Part shown: one piece after another, positions 26,252 to 37,543 of the stretch
Layout: the number at the start of each line of letters is the position of its first letter
How positions within the stretch are numbered: position 1 is the stretch's first letter
NCBI RefSeq assembly: GCF_013032005.1
Contig: NZ_WQBE01000002.1
Span: 1-64,000, forward strand
DNA: 64,000 bases
Origin: Ruegeria atlantica
GTDB lineage: Bacteria > Pseudomonadota > Alphaproteobacteria > Rhodobacterales > Rhodobacteraceae
Reading direction: 5' to 3'
Notes under the pieces: generated by a model
What the model was told of the DNA's origin: nothing
The model's input: only the letters and a program-made list of their open reading frames with translations
Database searches by the model: none
Program-made: the position numbers and the translations under genes

Positions 26252-27991
26252 TCAGTCAAACTCGGGCTCGTCCCGGTGCAGATCGCGCACGGCATAGGCT
26301 GTATCCTGAGCCTTACTCAGCGTCCACCGGGTGCGGGTCGCATACTCCATTGCGCGCCCGGATAGAACGATCTGTTTTGTCGCGCGTGGCTTTAAACGGC
26401 CTTTTTCAAGGTAAACGCTTGGTTCAACGGATAATTTTCCCACGCCATCATGGCGGAAAATCCAAATTTCGCCGCTTTTGAGCGCCATCGACACCGCCGC
26501 GCCGCCCAAATCAATGGCCGCATCCACGTCTGGATGCAGGTGAAACCGGATATCAAATCCGATCCCGTTCAGGCCCGAAGCGTCCAGCGCCCGGTCAAAC
26601 TGCCGCTTGGCCTTGTCGGTAGCAGTCAGCAAAATATCCTCGCCCGTCAGTTCTCGCCCATCAAATCGCAGCTCAAACGTACGCGCATGGGTCAGACCGA
26701 ACACTTTGGTATAGCCGTCATGCCCGACCATAAAGCGGGTGCCTTCGAATGCCTCTTCGAAATCAATCGGCACGTCTTGCGGTGCATCGACCAAAGCCTC
26801 TCGTTCACCTCCATTCCCCGCTGGTGCCAAACGCGCGCTAGAATAGCCATCCAGGCACAGGGTCGAATGCGAAGGTGTTGCGCGCCCGGCTCGCCGCCAT
26901 TCCGTTCCGAAACTTTCGCCTGATCCGCAGTTCACAATCAGTGGCCGCCGCCCCGAAGTTAGCTCAAACGCCAGTGTCGAGGCATGGGCATTATAAGATG
27001 CAGCCCCCTTGGGCGGCACGTTAGCATCGACGATCACGCTGGTCCGGGCCGCGTAAAGCCGTGCAAACCCCATCGCCAACCCAGTTGCGTGTTGCGGGCG
27101 AACCCCGCTTTGAGCCAACGCCTGATCCAGCCGCCCTTCGATCCCGCGCCCGCCGCCATGAAAGCGGGCCAATGCGCCGTCTGAATGGCGCAGGCTGCGC
27201 AGCGTCGGCGCCATGCGTTTGATCGCATCGGCCTGCGCGCCGGGGGTGCCCCGCCCCTGATCGCTCAGCGCGGCCGAGGTCCAGGACAGCAGGGTAAACA
27301 CGTCAAGCAACTCTTCAGGGTTGCGGGTGGAAATGCCGCCCTGCGCGTCGATCTGCCGTTCGCATTCCTTTGCCAGGGCGCGCAGGGCCGGGTCGGCCAT
27401 CTGCTCCAACCCTTTCAGCGCCAGTCCAGCTTGAACCAGACCGGCCAGAGCCTCGAACCGGGGCAGGCCCGGCGTGGCCGCTTTCCAGCGTTTGGACAGG
27501 AACCAGGTTTGCTGCGCCAGCGCGCGAAAGAACACATTGGTCTGTTTGTCATCCATTCCACGCAGAAGGAAGACGGCGTGGTTGATCCAGCGCATCACCC
27601 GCCGCCCGGTCAGATCGGGTGCCCAGCCCGGCCCTTGCCCGCGGCCATGCGCGTCGATCCAGCCCCACACCCAACGCTGCGCCTTTTCCCGCGCGCGCAT
27701 ATCGCCGACGGCGGCCAGATCATCCAGCCAGGCAAAGCCATGGCGCTCATTGTCAAAGCCGGTGCTGGGCGCGGTCACGTCCCACAGGCCGGTATCCTGT
27801 GCCTCGACCAGATACCCGGCAAACAGTAGATTTCCGGCGACCAGCTGCCGCCCCCGGGCAAATGAACCTACGGTGCGCGGTTCAGGCTCGGTGACGAAGC
27901 CGGCAGCGGCCTTGCGCCGCTGACTGAGCCGCGCATACAGACGGTTCTGAAACCGCGTCCACCGATTTGTCATGGTATCTGAGTTTGACAT
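26252..27991 (-). CDS. Heparinase II/III family protein
   Basis: A 579-residue protein. Residues 60-300 form the helical toroid (for example [18 protein letters not shown]), and the C-terminal part holds the heparinase II/III beta-sandwich with [20 protein letters not shown] and [13 protein letters not shown]. Members are polysaccharide lyases, but the version that sits between purH and rsmB in alphaproteobacteria has no proven substrate; no signal peptide is seen, so a cytoplasmic or atypically exported location is likely. ATG codons at 27991 and 27973 are both possible; neither has a strong ribosome site. Confidence 0.85.
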   Translation of the reverse strand: MSNSDTMTNRWTRFQNRLYARLSQRRKAAAGFVTEPEPRTVGSFARGRQLVAGNLLFAGYLVEAQDTGLWDVTAPSTGFDNERHGFAWLDDLAAVGDMRAREKAQRWVWGWIDAHGRGQGPGWAPDLTGRRVMRWINHAVFLLRGMDDKQTNVFFRALAQQTWFLSKRWKAATPGLPRFEALAGLVQAGLALKGLEQMADPALRALAKECERQIDAQGGISTRNPEELLDVFTLLSWTSAALSDQGRGTPGAQADAIKRMAPTLRSLRHSDGALARFHGGGRGIEGRLDQALAQSGVRPQHATGLAMGFARLYAARTSVIVDANVPPKGAASYNAHASTLAFELTSGRRPLIVNCGSGESFGTEWRRAGRATPSHSTLCLDGYSSARLAPAGNGGEREALVDAPQDVPIDFEEAFEGTRFMVGHDGYTKVFGLTHARTFELRFDGRELTGEDILLTATDKAKRQFDRALDASGLNGIGFDIRFHLHPDVDAAIDLGGAAVSMALKSGEIWIFRHDGVGKLSVEPSVYLEKGRLKPRATKQIVLSGRAMEYATRTRWTLSKAQDTAYAVRDLHRDEPEFD

Positions 27992-28081
27992 GACGCTCGT
28001 TACTCTGCCTCTCACGCTCTGCTGGCGCCTGAGACCCAACGATAGACCGGTGTGATCGTCAAGTCATCGAAAAGCGTGCCA

Positions 28082-29338
28082 TCAGGCGGATTTGTTCAGG
28101 CAGGCGATATAGAACCCGTCCATGCCACCGCGATCCGCCCAATAATCGGGCCGCAGACGCAGGCCACCTTCTTCGGTGATCCAGCTTTGATCCACCCCGG
28201 TCACGTCCAGCGCGGTGCGGTCGATGCTCATGTCAGGATATTGTTCCAGCGCCTCTTCGATCTGCACCTCGCCTTCGTCAGGCAACAGGGAGCAGGTGCA
28301 ATAGACCAACCGTCCGCCGGGTTTCAGCAGGGTCCAGGCATGGGCCAGCATCTGCGCCTGCAATTCAATCAACCCGCCGAAGTCCGAGCCGTCCTTGGCA
28401 AAGGGCAGGTCCGGGTGGCGCCGAATGGTTCCGGTGGCCGAACAGGGTGCGTCCAACAGGATCGCGTCATACTGGCCCTGATGCTCCAACGCGTCACCAG
28501 CGATGACTTGCGCTTGTAAGCCAGTGCGTTTGAGGTTCTCGCGTACTCGCTCCAGTCGGGGCTCCGAAATATCCAGAGCCGTCACCTTGGCCCCGGCTGC
28601 CGCCATTTGCAGCGTCTTGCCGCCGGGTGCAGCACACAGATCCAGCACGGATTCCCCGGGCTTTGGTGCCAATACACACACCGGCAAAGCCGCCGCCGCG
28701 TCCTGCACCCACCAGTCGCCCCGATCAAACCCCGGCAGGTTTGAGACCTGCCCCGCATCCTGCATACGCATCGACCCGGTCGGTAGTGCCTCACCCGGTC
28801 CCGTGGCCCCCGGTTTCAGTGAGAGGTCCAGCGGTGCGCCAGTGAAATGCGCCTGCTCCATGCCTGCAACGGCATCAGTGCCCCAGGCCATGATCAGCGG
28901 CTCGCGCAGCCAGTCCGGCAGGCGCGGCACCCGCATCTTGGGCCAGGCTTCCGGCCCTTCGGCGGCAACCTTGCGCAGCACAGCGTTGACCAACCCCTTG
29001 AGCCGGCCATGTTTGCGCGACCGCCCCACAATTTCGACCATCGAGTTCACGACACCATGCGCGGCCTCACCCTGGCACAGCTCAACCGCGCCCAGGCGCA
29101 GCGCGTTATTGACGGTCAGAGCAGGCGTCCTGTTAAGGTGATTGTCCAGAAGACGGTCAGCTCGTTCCAAACCGCGCAGGGTTTGCAAGGTCAAACGCTG
29201 CGCCCGCGCGCGATCCTCGGGGGCCAGTCGATCCAACGCGCCTGCGGCCAGGCATTCGGACAACAGCCGCCCCTCACCCAATATCTGATCCAACAGATAG
29301 ATCGCGCTGCGTCGCGCCGCTGTTGCGTTGTCGGACAT
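28082..29338 (-). CDS. rsmB: RsmB/NOP family rRNA cytosine-C5 methyltransferase
   Basis: A 418-residue protein with an N-terminal NusB-like RNA-binding domain (residues 5-130) and a SAM-dependent methyltransferase domain. The SAM site is LDLCAAPGGKTLQMAAAG; the two catalytic Cys lie in LLDAPCSATGTIRRHPD and VYCTCSLLPDEGE. The family methylates C967 of 16S rRNA (E. coli numbering). First gene of the minus-strand block rsmB-heparinase-purH-lspA. Confidence 0.92.
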   Translation of the reverse strand: MSDNATAARRSAIYLLDQILGEGRLLSECLAAGALDRLAPEDRARAQRLTLQTLRGLERADRLLDNHLNRTPALTVNNALRLGAVELCQGEAAHGVVNSMVEIVGRSRKHGRLKGLVNAVLRKVAAEGPEAWPKMRVPRLPDWLREPLIMAWGTDAVAGMEQAHFTGAPLDLSLKPGATGPGEALPTGSMRMQDAGQVSNLPGFDRGDWWVQDAAAALPVCVLAPKPGESVLDLCAAPGGKTLQMAAAGAKVTALDISEPRLERVRENLKRTGLQAQVIAGDALEHQGQYDAILLDAPCSATGTIRRHPDLPFAKDGSDFGGLIELQAQMLAHAWTLLKPGGRLVYCTCSLLPDEGEVQIEEALEQYPDMSIDRTALDVTGVDQSWITEEGGLRLRPDYWADRGGMDGFYIACLNKSA

Positions 29339-29427
29339 GAAACCGCCTTTGATGTGACTCTCGTCCGCATTGCCAAAGGCGGACGGGGGCGTATATCAAG
29401 CCCGTGCCCGGAAAGGAACCCGATGTC

Positions 29428-29622
29428 ATGCCCGACACCACGAATGACGACCACAAAGACCTGCCCCCAGCCGCCCAGCGCGCCCTGGCCGAGGCGGAAG
29501 AACGCCGCAGCAAGGCCGAGGCAGAAGCAAAAGAGATGCCCAAGGAACTGGGCGGGCGCGACGGCCCTGATCCGGCCCGCTATGGCGATTGGGAAAAAAA
29601 GGGCATCGCCGTCGATTTCTGA
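29428..29622 (+). CDS. DUF1674 protein (SdhAF4-like succinate dehydrogenase assembly factor)
   Basis: A 64-residue protein. The charged N-terminal helix (AEAEERRSKAEAEAKEMP) is followed by the conserved block GRDGPDPARYGDWEKKGIAV, the signature of DUF1674/SDHAF4. In eukaryotes this factor shields the flavinated SdhA subunit before complex assembly. AAGGA lies 10-11 bases before the ATG at 29428; a GTG at 29404 would add eight residues. It is a lone gene between rsmB and a LysR gene; no sdh gene is nearby. Confidence 0.85.
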   Translation: MPDTTNDDHKDLPPAAQRALAEAEERRSKAEAEAKEMPKELGGRDGPDPARYGDWEKKGIAVDF

Positions 29623-29626
29623 TTGA

Positions 29627-30481
29627 TCAGCCCTGAAGTGCCTGCAGAAAATCGGCAATCAGGGCACGCTGCTTTTTCGATTTGACCCGCTCTTCGGGCC
29701 AAGTCAGCCAATAGCCGTCTTTGGTCTGCAAATCGGGCAGATCCAGCCGACACAGCCGACCGGCCTGCAAATCCGCGCTGGCCAGAGGCACCGAGCCCAG
29801 CACCACCCCAATCCCCTGCCGGGCCGCCGAAATGGCATGTTCCATCGAATCGAAACTGATCTGTGACGGCGGCATCTCGCCATGCCCCGTCTTACGCGCC
29901 CAGTCCCGCCACGCCGGGCGCTCGCCACGCAGCTCAATCAGCGGCACCCCCCATTTTACACCGGGCGCGGCCATCGGCACCAGAACCTCGCGGGCGATCA
30001 GGGCCGCATCCCGACCGGGCCAGGCCCCACGCCCATAGCGGATTTGCAACCAGGTCCGCTCCTCATCCAAGGACGACCGGCGCGCCACCGAGTCGGTCAT
30101 CACCCGCACATTGGGTCGCGTTTCCTGAAACCAGGCAAGCCCAGGCAGAACCAGCGCGTGGATGTTCGAAGACAGGCCCGCGACGCGCAGCTCTTGCGGG
30201 GATTTGCCGAACAAATCTTCGGTGTTGCGCTCCAACGCCTGCAAACTCTCTTGCACCAGCGGCAGATAGCTTTCGCCTTCAACCGTCAGTGACACGCCTC
30301 GTGCCTCGCGCACGAACAGGGACCGGCCCAGCCAAGCCTCCAGGTTACCGATCCGCTGACTGACGGCTGCCTGTGTCAGCCCAAACTCTCGGGCGGCGGC
30401 GGAAAAACCACCCAACCGACCGGCGGCCTCGAACACGCGCAGCCAATCCAGCGGCGGCAATCCGATTTTTTTCTTTGCCAT
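29627..30481 (-). CDS. LysR-type regulator (GcvA-like), probable regulator of the tmp operon
   Basis: A 284-residue LysR protein. The winged helix-turn-helix is at residues 8-65 (LRVFEAAGRLGGFSAAAREF; LTQAAVSQRIGNLEAWLG). The C-terminal effector domain has ISFDSMEHAISAARQGIGV, typical of the GcvA-like branch. The ATG at 30481 is preferred over a TTG at 30493. It is divergent from the phosphonate operon with a 98-base gap that contains an ATTAA-N5-TTAAT box, so it most likely controls that operon, perhaps in response to trimethylammonio-ethylphosphonate; the inducer is an inference. Confidence 0.88.
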   Translation of the reverse strand: MAKKKIGLPPLDWLRVFEAAGRLGGFSAAAREFGLTQAAVSQRIGNLEAWLGRSLFVREARGVSLTVEGESYLPLVQESLQALERNTEDLFGKSPQELRVAGLSSNIHALVLPGLAWFQETRPNVRVMTDSVARRSSLDEERTWLQIRYGRGAWPGRDAALIAREVLVPMAAPGVKWGVPLIELRGERPAWRDWARKTGHGEMPPSQISFDSMEHAISAARQGIGVVLGSVPLASADLQAGRLCRLDLPDLQTKDGYWLTWPEERVKSKKQRALIADFLQALQG

Positions 30482-30511
30482 AAGATTTTCCAAGCCTCAG
30501 CCGAAAGAAGG

Positions 30512-32299
<1,788 letters not shown>

Positions 32300-32303
<4 letters not shown>

Positions 32304-32968
32304 ACGCCCCCGAATATATCTTTGAGGCCAGTTCGAAGCCGTCCCTGCCCTGGCAAGAGGTACCCTTGATCCGGGCCACAGACGCGTCGGTCAAGGGCTA
32401 TGGCTGTCTGGTCGATGACCCGGACGGCTTCGAGATCGAAATCTCTCGCTGGCCCCAACAGGGCTGGCGCCCCATCGACGAGGGCACCGGCGATGAAGGT
32501 GGTTGGGTTGAGGGCACGTTCAAATGCGACTGGCAGGGCGACGTTCTGTATGGTGAGAACGAGGCGGTTAAAGGCCATTATGTTTTGGGCTGGTCCGCCG
32601 ACCCGCAACAGGCACAGACCGACCAGCAAACCGCGCCGCGTGATCAGGTGCTGTTATGGCATATGAACTATCACCCAGACGGCGGACAGATGTTCTGGCC
32701 GCTGGATAACAAACCCTTCATCGTTCCCGCTGCGCTGCCCGGGGACAATTTGACCCCCGACAAAGTGGTCGCGTTCTGGTGTGACGGCTCGCGAGGCCTC
32801 TATATCCACCCCGGCATCTGGCATGAGGGGATTTTCCCCGTCGAAGACAATCAACGGTTCCTCGACCGCCAGGGCCGGGTCCACGCCCGTGTCAGCGCCG
32901 ATATCGGCAAAGAATTCGGCGTTTATCTGGCCTGCCCGCTGCGTGATGAAAAGGTGAAGGATCTGTAA
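32300..32968 (+). CDS. Ureidoglycolate lyase-fold protein in the tmp operon, function unknown
   Basis: A 222-residue cytoplasmic protein. The C-terminal half has DKVVAFWCDGSRGLYIHPGI followed by WHEGIFPV, which matches the core of the ureidoglycolate lyase/AllA cupin-like family (VNYHRNVWHHP in AllA). Another His-rich stretch, LLWHMNYHPDGGQMF, could be a metal or substrate site. It is longer than AllA (about 160 residues). There are no purine-degradation genes nearby; instead it overlaps tmpB by 4 bases, so its job is more likely tied to phosphonate or betaine metabolism. That link is inference. Confidence 0.75.
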
Positions 32969-33065
32969 CTGCACCTCAGGAAGCCTGTCTTCAGAAACCC
33001 TTAACCCTTAGCCGAAACATCTGTGATACTCTGATGCCACGTCCAACAGGCACGGGAGGTATCCG

Positions 33066-33923
33066 ATGGGATGGAACAGGCGCAAAGTTGTCCAGCTGGG
33101 AACCGCAGCAACGGTCGGAACCTTGTTGCCGCGCATGGCAACAGCAGCGGAAGACCAGAATGCGGCGTTCGAACAGGAATTCAGCACGACGCTCGATCAT
33201 CTGAGAAAAACATTCTCGGGGCTTGGGTTCAACGAAGCGGCGCCACTGTCCATTGCTTCCGGGCGCGATGACTATAACGAGGGGCTGCGGCACGATTTTG
33301 ACCAATCCGCGCTGCCCTCGAACGCTTTTGTCATTCAACCGTTGGCTCGGGTTGCCGATGTCAGTGAGAAATCTCGTGCGGACGTGTTGCCACTATTTCA
33401 TGAGGTCGGCTGCCATCCCGCAGACGCAGACGGTCAAGCCTCGACGCGTCTGATGATGCGCATTCTGACCAAAGCCTTCGATCTTGACCCCGCCCGCATT
33501 GCCTTTGTCAGCGTGCCGCAGTCCGAGGATATGCGCACGGTGCTGGACGAGATGGCCCTACCCTTTACCGAAAAAGTGCTGCTGCGCGATGAGGTTGAGG
33601 CCCTGGCCGCCCGCGATGCCTCGGGCTTTTTCTTTCCTGATCCGTTTGGCGATGCCTACATCGTGACGATGGGCGTCTATTACCGCGTCGGTGATACGGA
33701 TGAACTCGCCCCCACGGCCTATCCACCGTCCGCCAACTGGACCGAGATCGGCGAGATCGTGATCGGAGGTGAGGCCGCGCCCCTTGGCATTTCCATCGGG
33801 GCCGAGCGCCTGACCTATGCCCGGACCGGCCAGTACCCGACATGGGATCAACGATTGGGGCTGCTCTTTGCAACGGCAGAACAGGATGGTGCAGAACCGC
33901 CCGGTCTGGCCGCATTCCGCTAA
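33066..33923 (+). CDS. Tat-exported protein resembling an alanyl-tRNA synthetase catalytic core
   Basis: A 285-residue protein with a twin-arginine-like signal (NRRKVVQLGTAATVGTLL, R5-R6, cleavage near ATAAE). The mature part follows the AlaRS core in order: LDHLRKTFSGLGF (N-terminal helix), NAFVIQPLARVADVSEKS (motif-2-like, compare CIRxxD-ENVG), PLFHEVG (FFEMLG), LTKAFDLDPARIAFVSV (LLTxxxLxxERLxVTV), VYYRVGD (IFYDRG), WTEIGEIVI (YLEIWNIVF) and ISIGAERLTYARTG (motif 3, GMGLERLAAVLQG). No tRNA-binding or editing domains remain. GGGAGG lies 7 bases before the ATG. I know no described function for such a protein. Confidence 0.6.
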   Translation: MGWNRRKVVQLGTAATVGTLLPRMATAAEDQNAAFEQEFSTTLDHLRKTFSGLGFNEAAPLSIASGRDDYNEGLRHDFDQSALPSNAFVIQPLARVADVSEKSRADVLPLFHEVGCHPADADGQASTRLMMRILTKAFDLDPARIAFVSVPQSEDMRTVLDEMALPFTEKVLLRDEVEALAARDASGFFFPDPFGDAYIVTMGVYYRVGDTDELAPTAYPPSANWTEIGEIVIGGEAAPLGISIGAERLTYARTGQYPTWDQRLGLLFATAEQDGAEPPGLAAFR

Positions 33924-33929
33924 ACGGGG

Positions 33930-34739
33930 TTACAACCCCAGCACATCCACCATGTCATACTGGCCGGGGGCCTTGCCCTGCCCCCATAGCGCTGCCTTTA
34001 GGGCACCGCGAGCAAAGATGGCGCGGTCGGTGGCCAGATGGCGCAGAACGATGCGTTCTCCGGGGGCGGCGAACAGCACGTCATGCTCGCCGACGATGTC
34101 GCCACCGCGAATGGCGTGGAATCCGATGTCTCCGCGTTTTCGGGCCCCGGTGATCCCGTCGCGGCCCCGGTCGGACACGTCGGCCAGATTGACACCGCGC
34201 CCTTCGGCGGCGGCCTCACCCAGCATCAGCGCGGTGCCCGAGGGCGCATCGACCTTGTGGTGATGGTGTCCTTCAATCACTTCGATGTCGAAATCCTCAT
34301 CCAGCGCGGCGGCAACTTTCTTGGTCAGTTGCACCAGCAAATTGACCCCAAGGCTCATGTTCCCGGCCCGCACGATAACGGCATGGCGCGAAGCTGGCTC
34401 CAGCGCTGCGATCTGCTCATCCGACATGCCGGTGGTGCCGATCACGTGCACGCAGCGCGCTTGTGCCGCCAGCGCGGCAAATTCCAGCGTCGCTTCGGGT
34501 GCTGTGAAATCGATCACCGCCTGCGCCTGCGCAAATGCCTCAAGCGGGTCATCGGTCACGGTGACGCCCAGCGCTTGACCGCCCATGGCCGTGCCCACGT
34601 CCTGACCGATCCAATCATGGCCTGTACGCTCGACCACACCGACCAAACGCGCCTGATCACTGTCGGTGACGGTCTTGATCAGCATCTGCCCCATACGGCC
34701 CGAAGCCCCTGTGATGACGATCCCCGGAATATGGGTCAT
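33930..34739 (-). CDS. dapB: 4-hydroxy-tetrahydrodipicolinate reductase
   Basis: A 269-residue DapB. The NAD(P) motif is [17 protein letters not shown]; the catalytic region is [20 protein letters not shown], with His and Lys as in the family, and GTTGMSDEQ is conserved. It reduces hydroxy-tetrahydrodipicolinate in diaminopimelate/lysine synthesis. The start MTHIPG at 34739 is chosen by similarity; a longer frame upstream would overlap the rbfA promoter. Divergent from rbfA. Confidence 0.95.
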   Translation of the reverse strand: MTHIPGIVITGASGRMGQMLIKTVTDSDQARLVGVVERTGHDWIGQDVGTAMGGQALGVTVTDDPLEAFAQAQAVIDFTAPEATLEFAALAAQARCVHVIGTTGMSDEQIAALEPASRHAVIVRAGNMSLGVNLLVQLTKKVAAALDEDFDIEVIEGHHHHKVDAPSGTALMLGEAAAEGRGVNLADVSDRGRDGITGARKRGDIGFHAIRGGDIVGEHDVLFAAPGERIVLRHLATDRAIFARGALKAALWGQGKAPGQYDMVDVLGL

Positions 34740-34828
34740 TGCGCTGGTCCTTTCTAAAGTCGGCTCAAAGCCTCCTACCCGGTTCGCGCCCGCTTGGCAA
34801 AGCCCAGCTTTGCGCTTAGATCGGGGAT

Positions 34829-35224
34829 ATGGCAAAGAACAAATTCCACGATGGCCCCGGCCCCTCCCAACGACAGCTGCGCGTCGGCGAACTGATCCGA
34901 CGCACCCTGTCCGAGGTTCTGGCGCGCGGAGATGTCCACGACCCCGACCTGAACCGCATGTCGATCACTGTAGGTGAGGTGCGCACCTCGCCCGATCTGA
35001 AGATCGCCACCGCCTATGTGCTGCCCCTTGGAGGCAAAGGGCAGGAAGATGTGATCGAACTGCTCGCTCGCAACAAGGGCGAGTTGCGGCGCGTGATCGG
35101 CAAAAAGCTCAACCTTAAGTTTTCGCCCGATCTGCGGTTCCGTCTGGATGATACTTTCGATCGTCTGGACGACACCCGCCGCATGTTCAATCAGGACGCG
35201 GTGCGCCGCGATCTGGACGAGTGA
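34829..35224 (+). CDS. rbfA: Ribosome-binding factor A
   Basis: A 131-residue KH-fold protein that matures the 5' end of 16S rRNA in the 30S subunit. [20 protein letters not shown] and [19 protein letters not shown] followed by [18 protein letters not shown] are clear family blocks. First gene of the rbfA-...-truB run. The next gene begins at a GTG overlapping its stop codon. Confidence 0.94.
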   Translation: MAKNKFHDGPGPSQRQLRVGELIRRTLSEVLARGDVHDPDLNRMSITVGEVRTSPDLKIATAYVLPLGGKGQEDVIELLARNKGELRRVIGKKLNLKFSPDLRFRLDDTFDRLDDTRRMFNQDAVRRDLDE

Positions 35225-35964
35225 TCCGCACACTGGTCACGTTGGGCGCGGTTTTCTGGGCCGCGCAGGCCGGCGCGGTCACCTGCGAAAAGCTGACCCA
35301 CGAGAATAAGCGGTACACCGTTTGCGAGGTGGACGCCGCCAATGAAGACCTGCGCCTGTTTCTGAACGACGAAAATGACGACCTGCTGGGGCATTTCTCA
35401 TCGGTGAACGAGGCGCTTGAACCCAGTGGAAAGCGTCTGGCCTTTGGGATGAACGCCGGTATGTATCACGACGACCGCTCGCCCGTCGGCCACTATGTCG
35501 AAGAGGGCGAAGAGGTCATGCGCGTGATCCCGAATCCCGGCCCCGGCAATTTCGGCCTGCTGCCCAACGGCGTGTTCTGCATCCGCGACGGTCGCGCCGA
35601 TGTGTTCGAGACGCTGGATTTCGTCGAACAGGCCCCCGACTGCCGGTTTGCCACCCAATCCGGCCCGATGCTGGTGATCGACGGAGAGCTGCATCCGCGC
35701 TTTCTGCCTGACTCGACCTCGCTCTATGTGCGCAACGGGGTGGGCACCAGCGCCGATGGCACGCGGGCGGTGTTCGCAATCTCGGATGACTACGTCACTT
35801 TTCATGAATTCGGCAGCCTTTTCCGCAACGTGCTGGAAACGCCGAATGCGCTGTTCTTCGATGGCAATATCTCACGCATGTACGACCGGGCCAGCAACCG
35901 CTCGGATGTTGGCTTTTCGCTGGGGCCAATCGTGGGTGTGGTCGAAGACACACCGGGAAATTGA
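35221..35964 (+). CDS. Exported phosphodiester glycosidase-family protein (DUF2233)
   Basis: A 247-residue protein with a signal peptide ([19 protein letters not shown]). The mature part has [40 protein letters not shown] and [19 protein letters not shown], the NAGPA/DUF2233 fold that hydrolyses phosphodiester-linked sugars in some members. The GTG start overlaps the rbfA stop, so it is coupled to rbfA although the roles look unrelated. The substrate is unknown. Two Cys pairs in the mature part could form disulfides in the periplasm. Confidence 0.85.
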   Translation: MIRTLVTLGAVFWAAQAGAVTCEKLTHENKRYTVCEVDAANEDLRLFLNDENDDLLGHFSSVNEALEPSGKRLAFGMNAGMYHDDRSPVGHYVEEGEEVMRVIPNPGPGNFGLLPNGVFCIRDGRADVFETLDFVEQAPDCRFATQSGPMLVIDGELHPRFLPDSTSLYVRNGVGTSADGTRAVFAISDDYVTFHEFGSLFRNVLETPNALFFDGNISRMYDRASNRSDVGFSLGPIVGVVEDTPGN

Positions 35965-36018
35965 CAGGACCCGGGTGATCCGTTAGGTCGCGCGCCTCAG
36001 CAAAGGGCAAGGTGCAAG

Positions 36019-36924
36019 ATGGGACGTAAACGCAAGGGTCGAGACATTTCCGGCTGGCTGGTGGTGGACAAACCCGCGGGCATGACCTCGACCGCGGTGG
36101 TCAACAAGGTACGCTGGGCGATGGACGCGAAAAAAGCGGGCCATGCAGGCACGCTGGACCCCGAAGCGACCGGTGTTCTGGCCGTGGCATTGGGGGAGGC
36201 GACCAAGACCGTTCCCTACATCACCGACGCGCTGAAAGCCTACACATTCACTGTGCGTCTGGGTCAGGCCACCAATACCGACGATGCCGAGGGCGAAGTG
36301 ATTGCACAAAGCGATGCGCGCCCCTCGGATGAGGATATCAAACAGGCGCTGGCCCCTTTTTTGGGTGAGATCATGCAGGTTCCGCCCAAGTTCTCGGCAG
36401 TGAAAATTGACGGCCAGCGCGCTTATAAGCTGGCCCGCGATGGCGAGGACGTGGAACTGACCGCCCGCCCCCTATGGGTTGAGGAACTGGTCCTCGTCGA
36501 CCGCCCCGATGAAGATCACGTCGTACTGGAAATGACCTGTGGCAAAGGCGGTTATGTCCGCTCGATCGCCCGCGATCTGGGGGCGGCACTGGGATGCCAC
36601 GGCCACGTCAAGGTCCTCCGCCGCATCTGGTCCGGCCCGTTTGAGGCCGAGGACGGTTTGAGCATCGAACAGATCGACGAAATGGCCAAGACAACCGCGT
36701 TGGACGAGTATCTGCATCCGCTGGAAACCGGTCTGTCGGATCTGCCCGAACTGAAATGTACCCCCGAAGGGGCCAATCGCCTGCGCAACGGCAACCCGGG
36801 TATGGTGCTGGCCTCGGACGTGGAATACGGCGACGAGGCATGGGCCTCGCTGGATGGCAAGGCTGTGGCCGTGGGCATCTATAAATCCGGCGAATTGCAC
36901 CCCAGCCGGGTGTTCGTCGCCTGA
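36019..36924 (+). CDS. truB: tRNA pseudouridine-55 synthase
   Basis: A 301-residue TruB. The catalytic Asp is in [20 protein letters not shown] near residue 43; [20 protein letters not shown] and SALKIDGQ-like [17 protein letters not shown] are conserved. It makes pseudouridine 55 in the T-loop of tRNAs. AAGGTG lies upstream of the ATG. It follows the rbfA/DUF2233 pair in the usual alphaproteobacterial order. Confidence 0.95.
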   Translation: MGRKRKGRDISGWLVVDKPAGMTSTAVVNKVRWAMDAKKAGHAGTLDPEATGVLAVALGEATKTVPYITDALKAYTFTVRLGQATNTDDAEGEVIAQSDARPSDEDIKQALAPFLGEIMQVPPKFSAVKIDGQRAYKLARDGEDVELTARPLWVEELVLVDRPDEDHVVLEMTCGKGGYVRSIARDLGAALGCHGHVKVLRRIWSGPFEAEDGLSIEQIDEMAKTTALDEYLHPLETGLSDLPELKCTPEGANRLRNGNPGMVLASDVEYGDEAWASLDGKAVAVGIYKSGELHPSRVFVA

Positions 36925-36945
36925 GCCACGTGTTAGGCGAAGGGC

Positions 36946-37449
36946 ATGATCACCCGAACGCATACCAAGGGCGATGCGCCCTCGACCGCCATTTATTCCG
37001 ATTGCGAGAAGTATCGCTATAGCCTGACCCGCATCTGGGACCCGGAGGGATGCAAGGCGCTGTTCGTGATGCTGAACCCCTCAACCGCGACCGAGGTGCA
37101 GAACGACCCCACCGTCGAACGCTGTGAACGGCGGGCGCGGGCGCTGGGGTTCGGGGCGTTTCAGGTCACCAACATCTTTGCGTGGCGCGACACAGATCCG
37201 CGCAAGATGCGCGCCGCCACCGATCCGGTCGGGCCTGCGAATGACGCGGCGATTCTGGACGGCGTCGAATGGGCCGATCAGGTCATTGCCGCCTGGGGCA
37301 CCCATGGTGCGCATCTGGATCGCGGCCCGGCGGTGGAAACCTTGCTGCGCGGCACCGGCCAACCACTGTTTCACCTGGGGCTGACCAAGGGCGGACACCC
37401 GAAACACCCACTCTATATCGCCTATACTCAACAACCCGAACCGTGGTGA
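36946..37449 (+). CDS. DUF1643 family protein
   Basis: A 167-residue protein. The sequence YSLTRIWDPEGCKALFVMLN, PSTATEVQNDPTVERCERRA, and FQVTNIFAWRDTDPRKMRAA is the DUF1643 signature. No activity is established; the fold has been compared with base-processing enzymes, but I cannot confirm this. It has no signal or membrane segment. It follows truB closely (21 bases), though its own promoter is not excluded. Confidence 0.87.
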   Translation: MITRTHTKGDAPSTAIYSDCEKYRYSLTRIWDPEGCKALFVMLNPSTATEVQNDPTVERCERRARALGFGAFQVTNIFAWRDTDPRKMRAATDPVGPANDAAILDGVEWADQVIAAWGTHGAHLDRGPAVETLLRGTGQPLFHLGLTKGGHPKHPLYIAYTQQPEPW

Positions 37450-37543
37450 CAAAAGGTTAACCACGAGATCAGCTTGGCTTTGACCAAGTGCTTGACCGCA
37501 TGAGACATTTACCCTCGGGGCAGTACGTTTACGGAGGGTTCCC

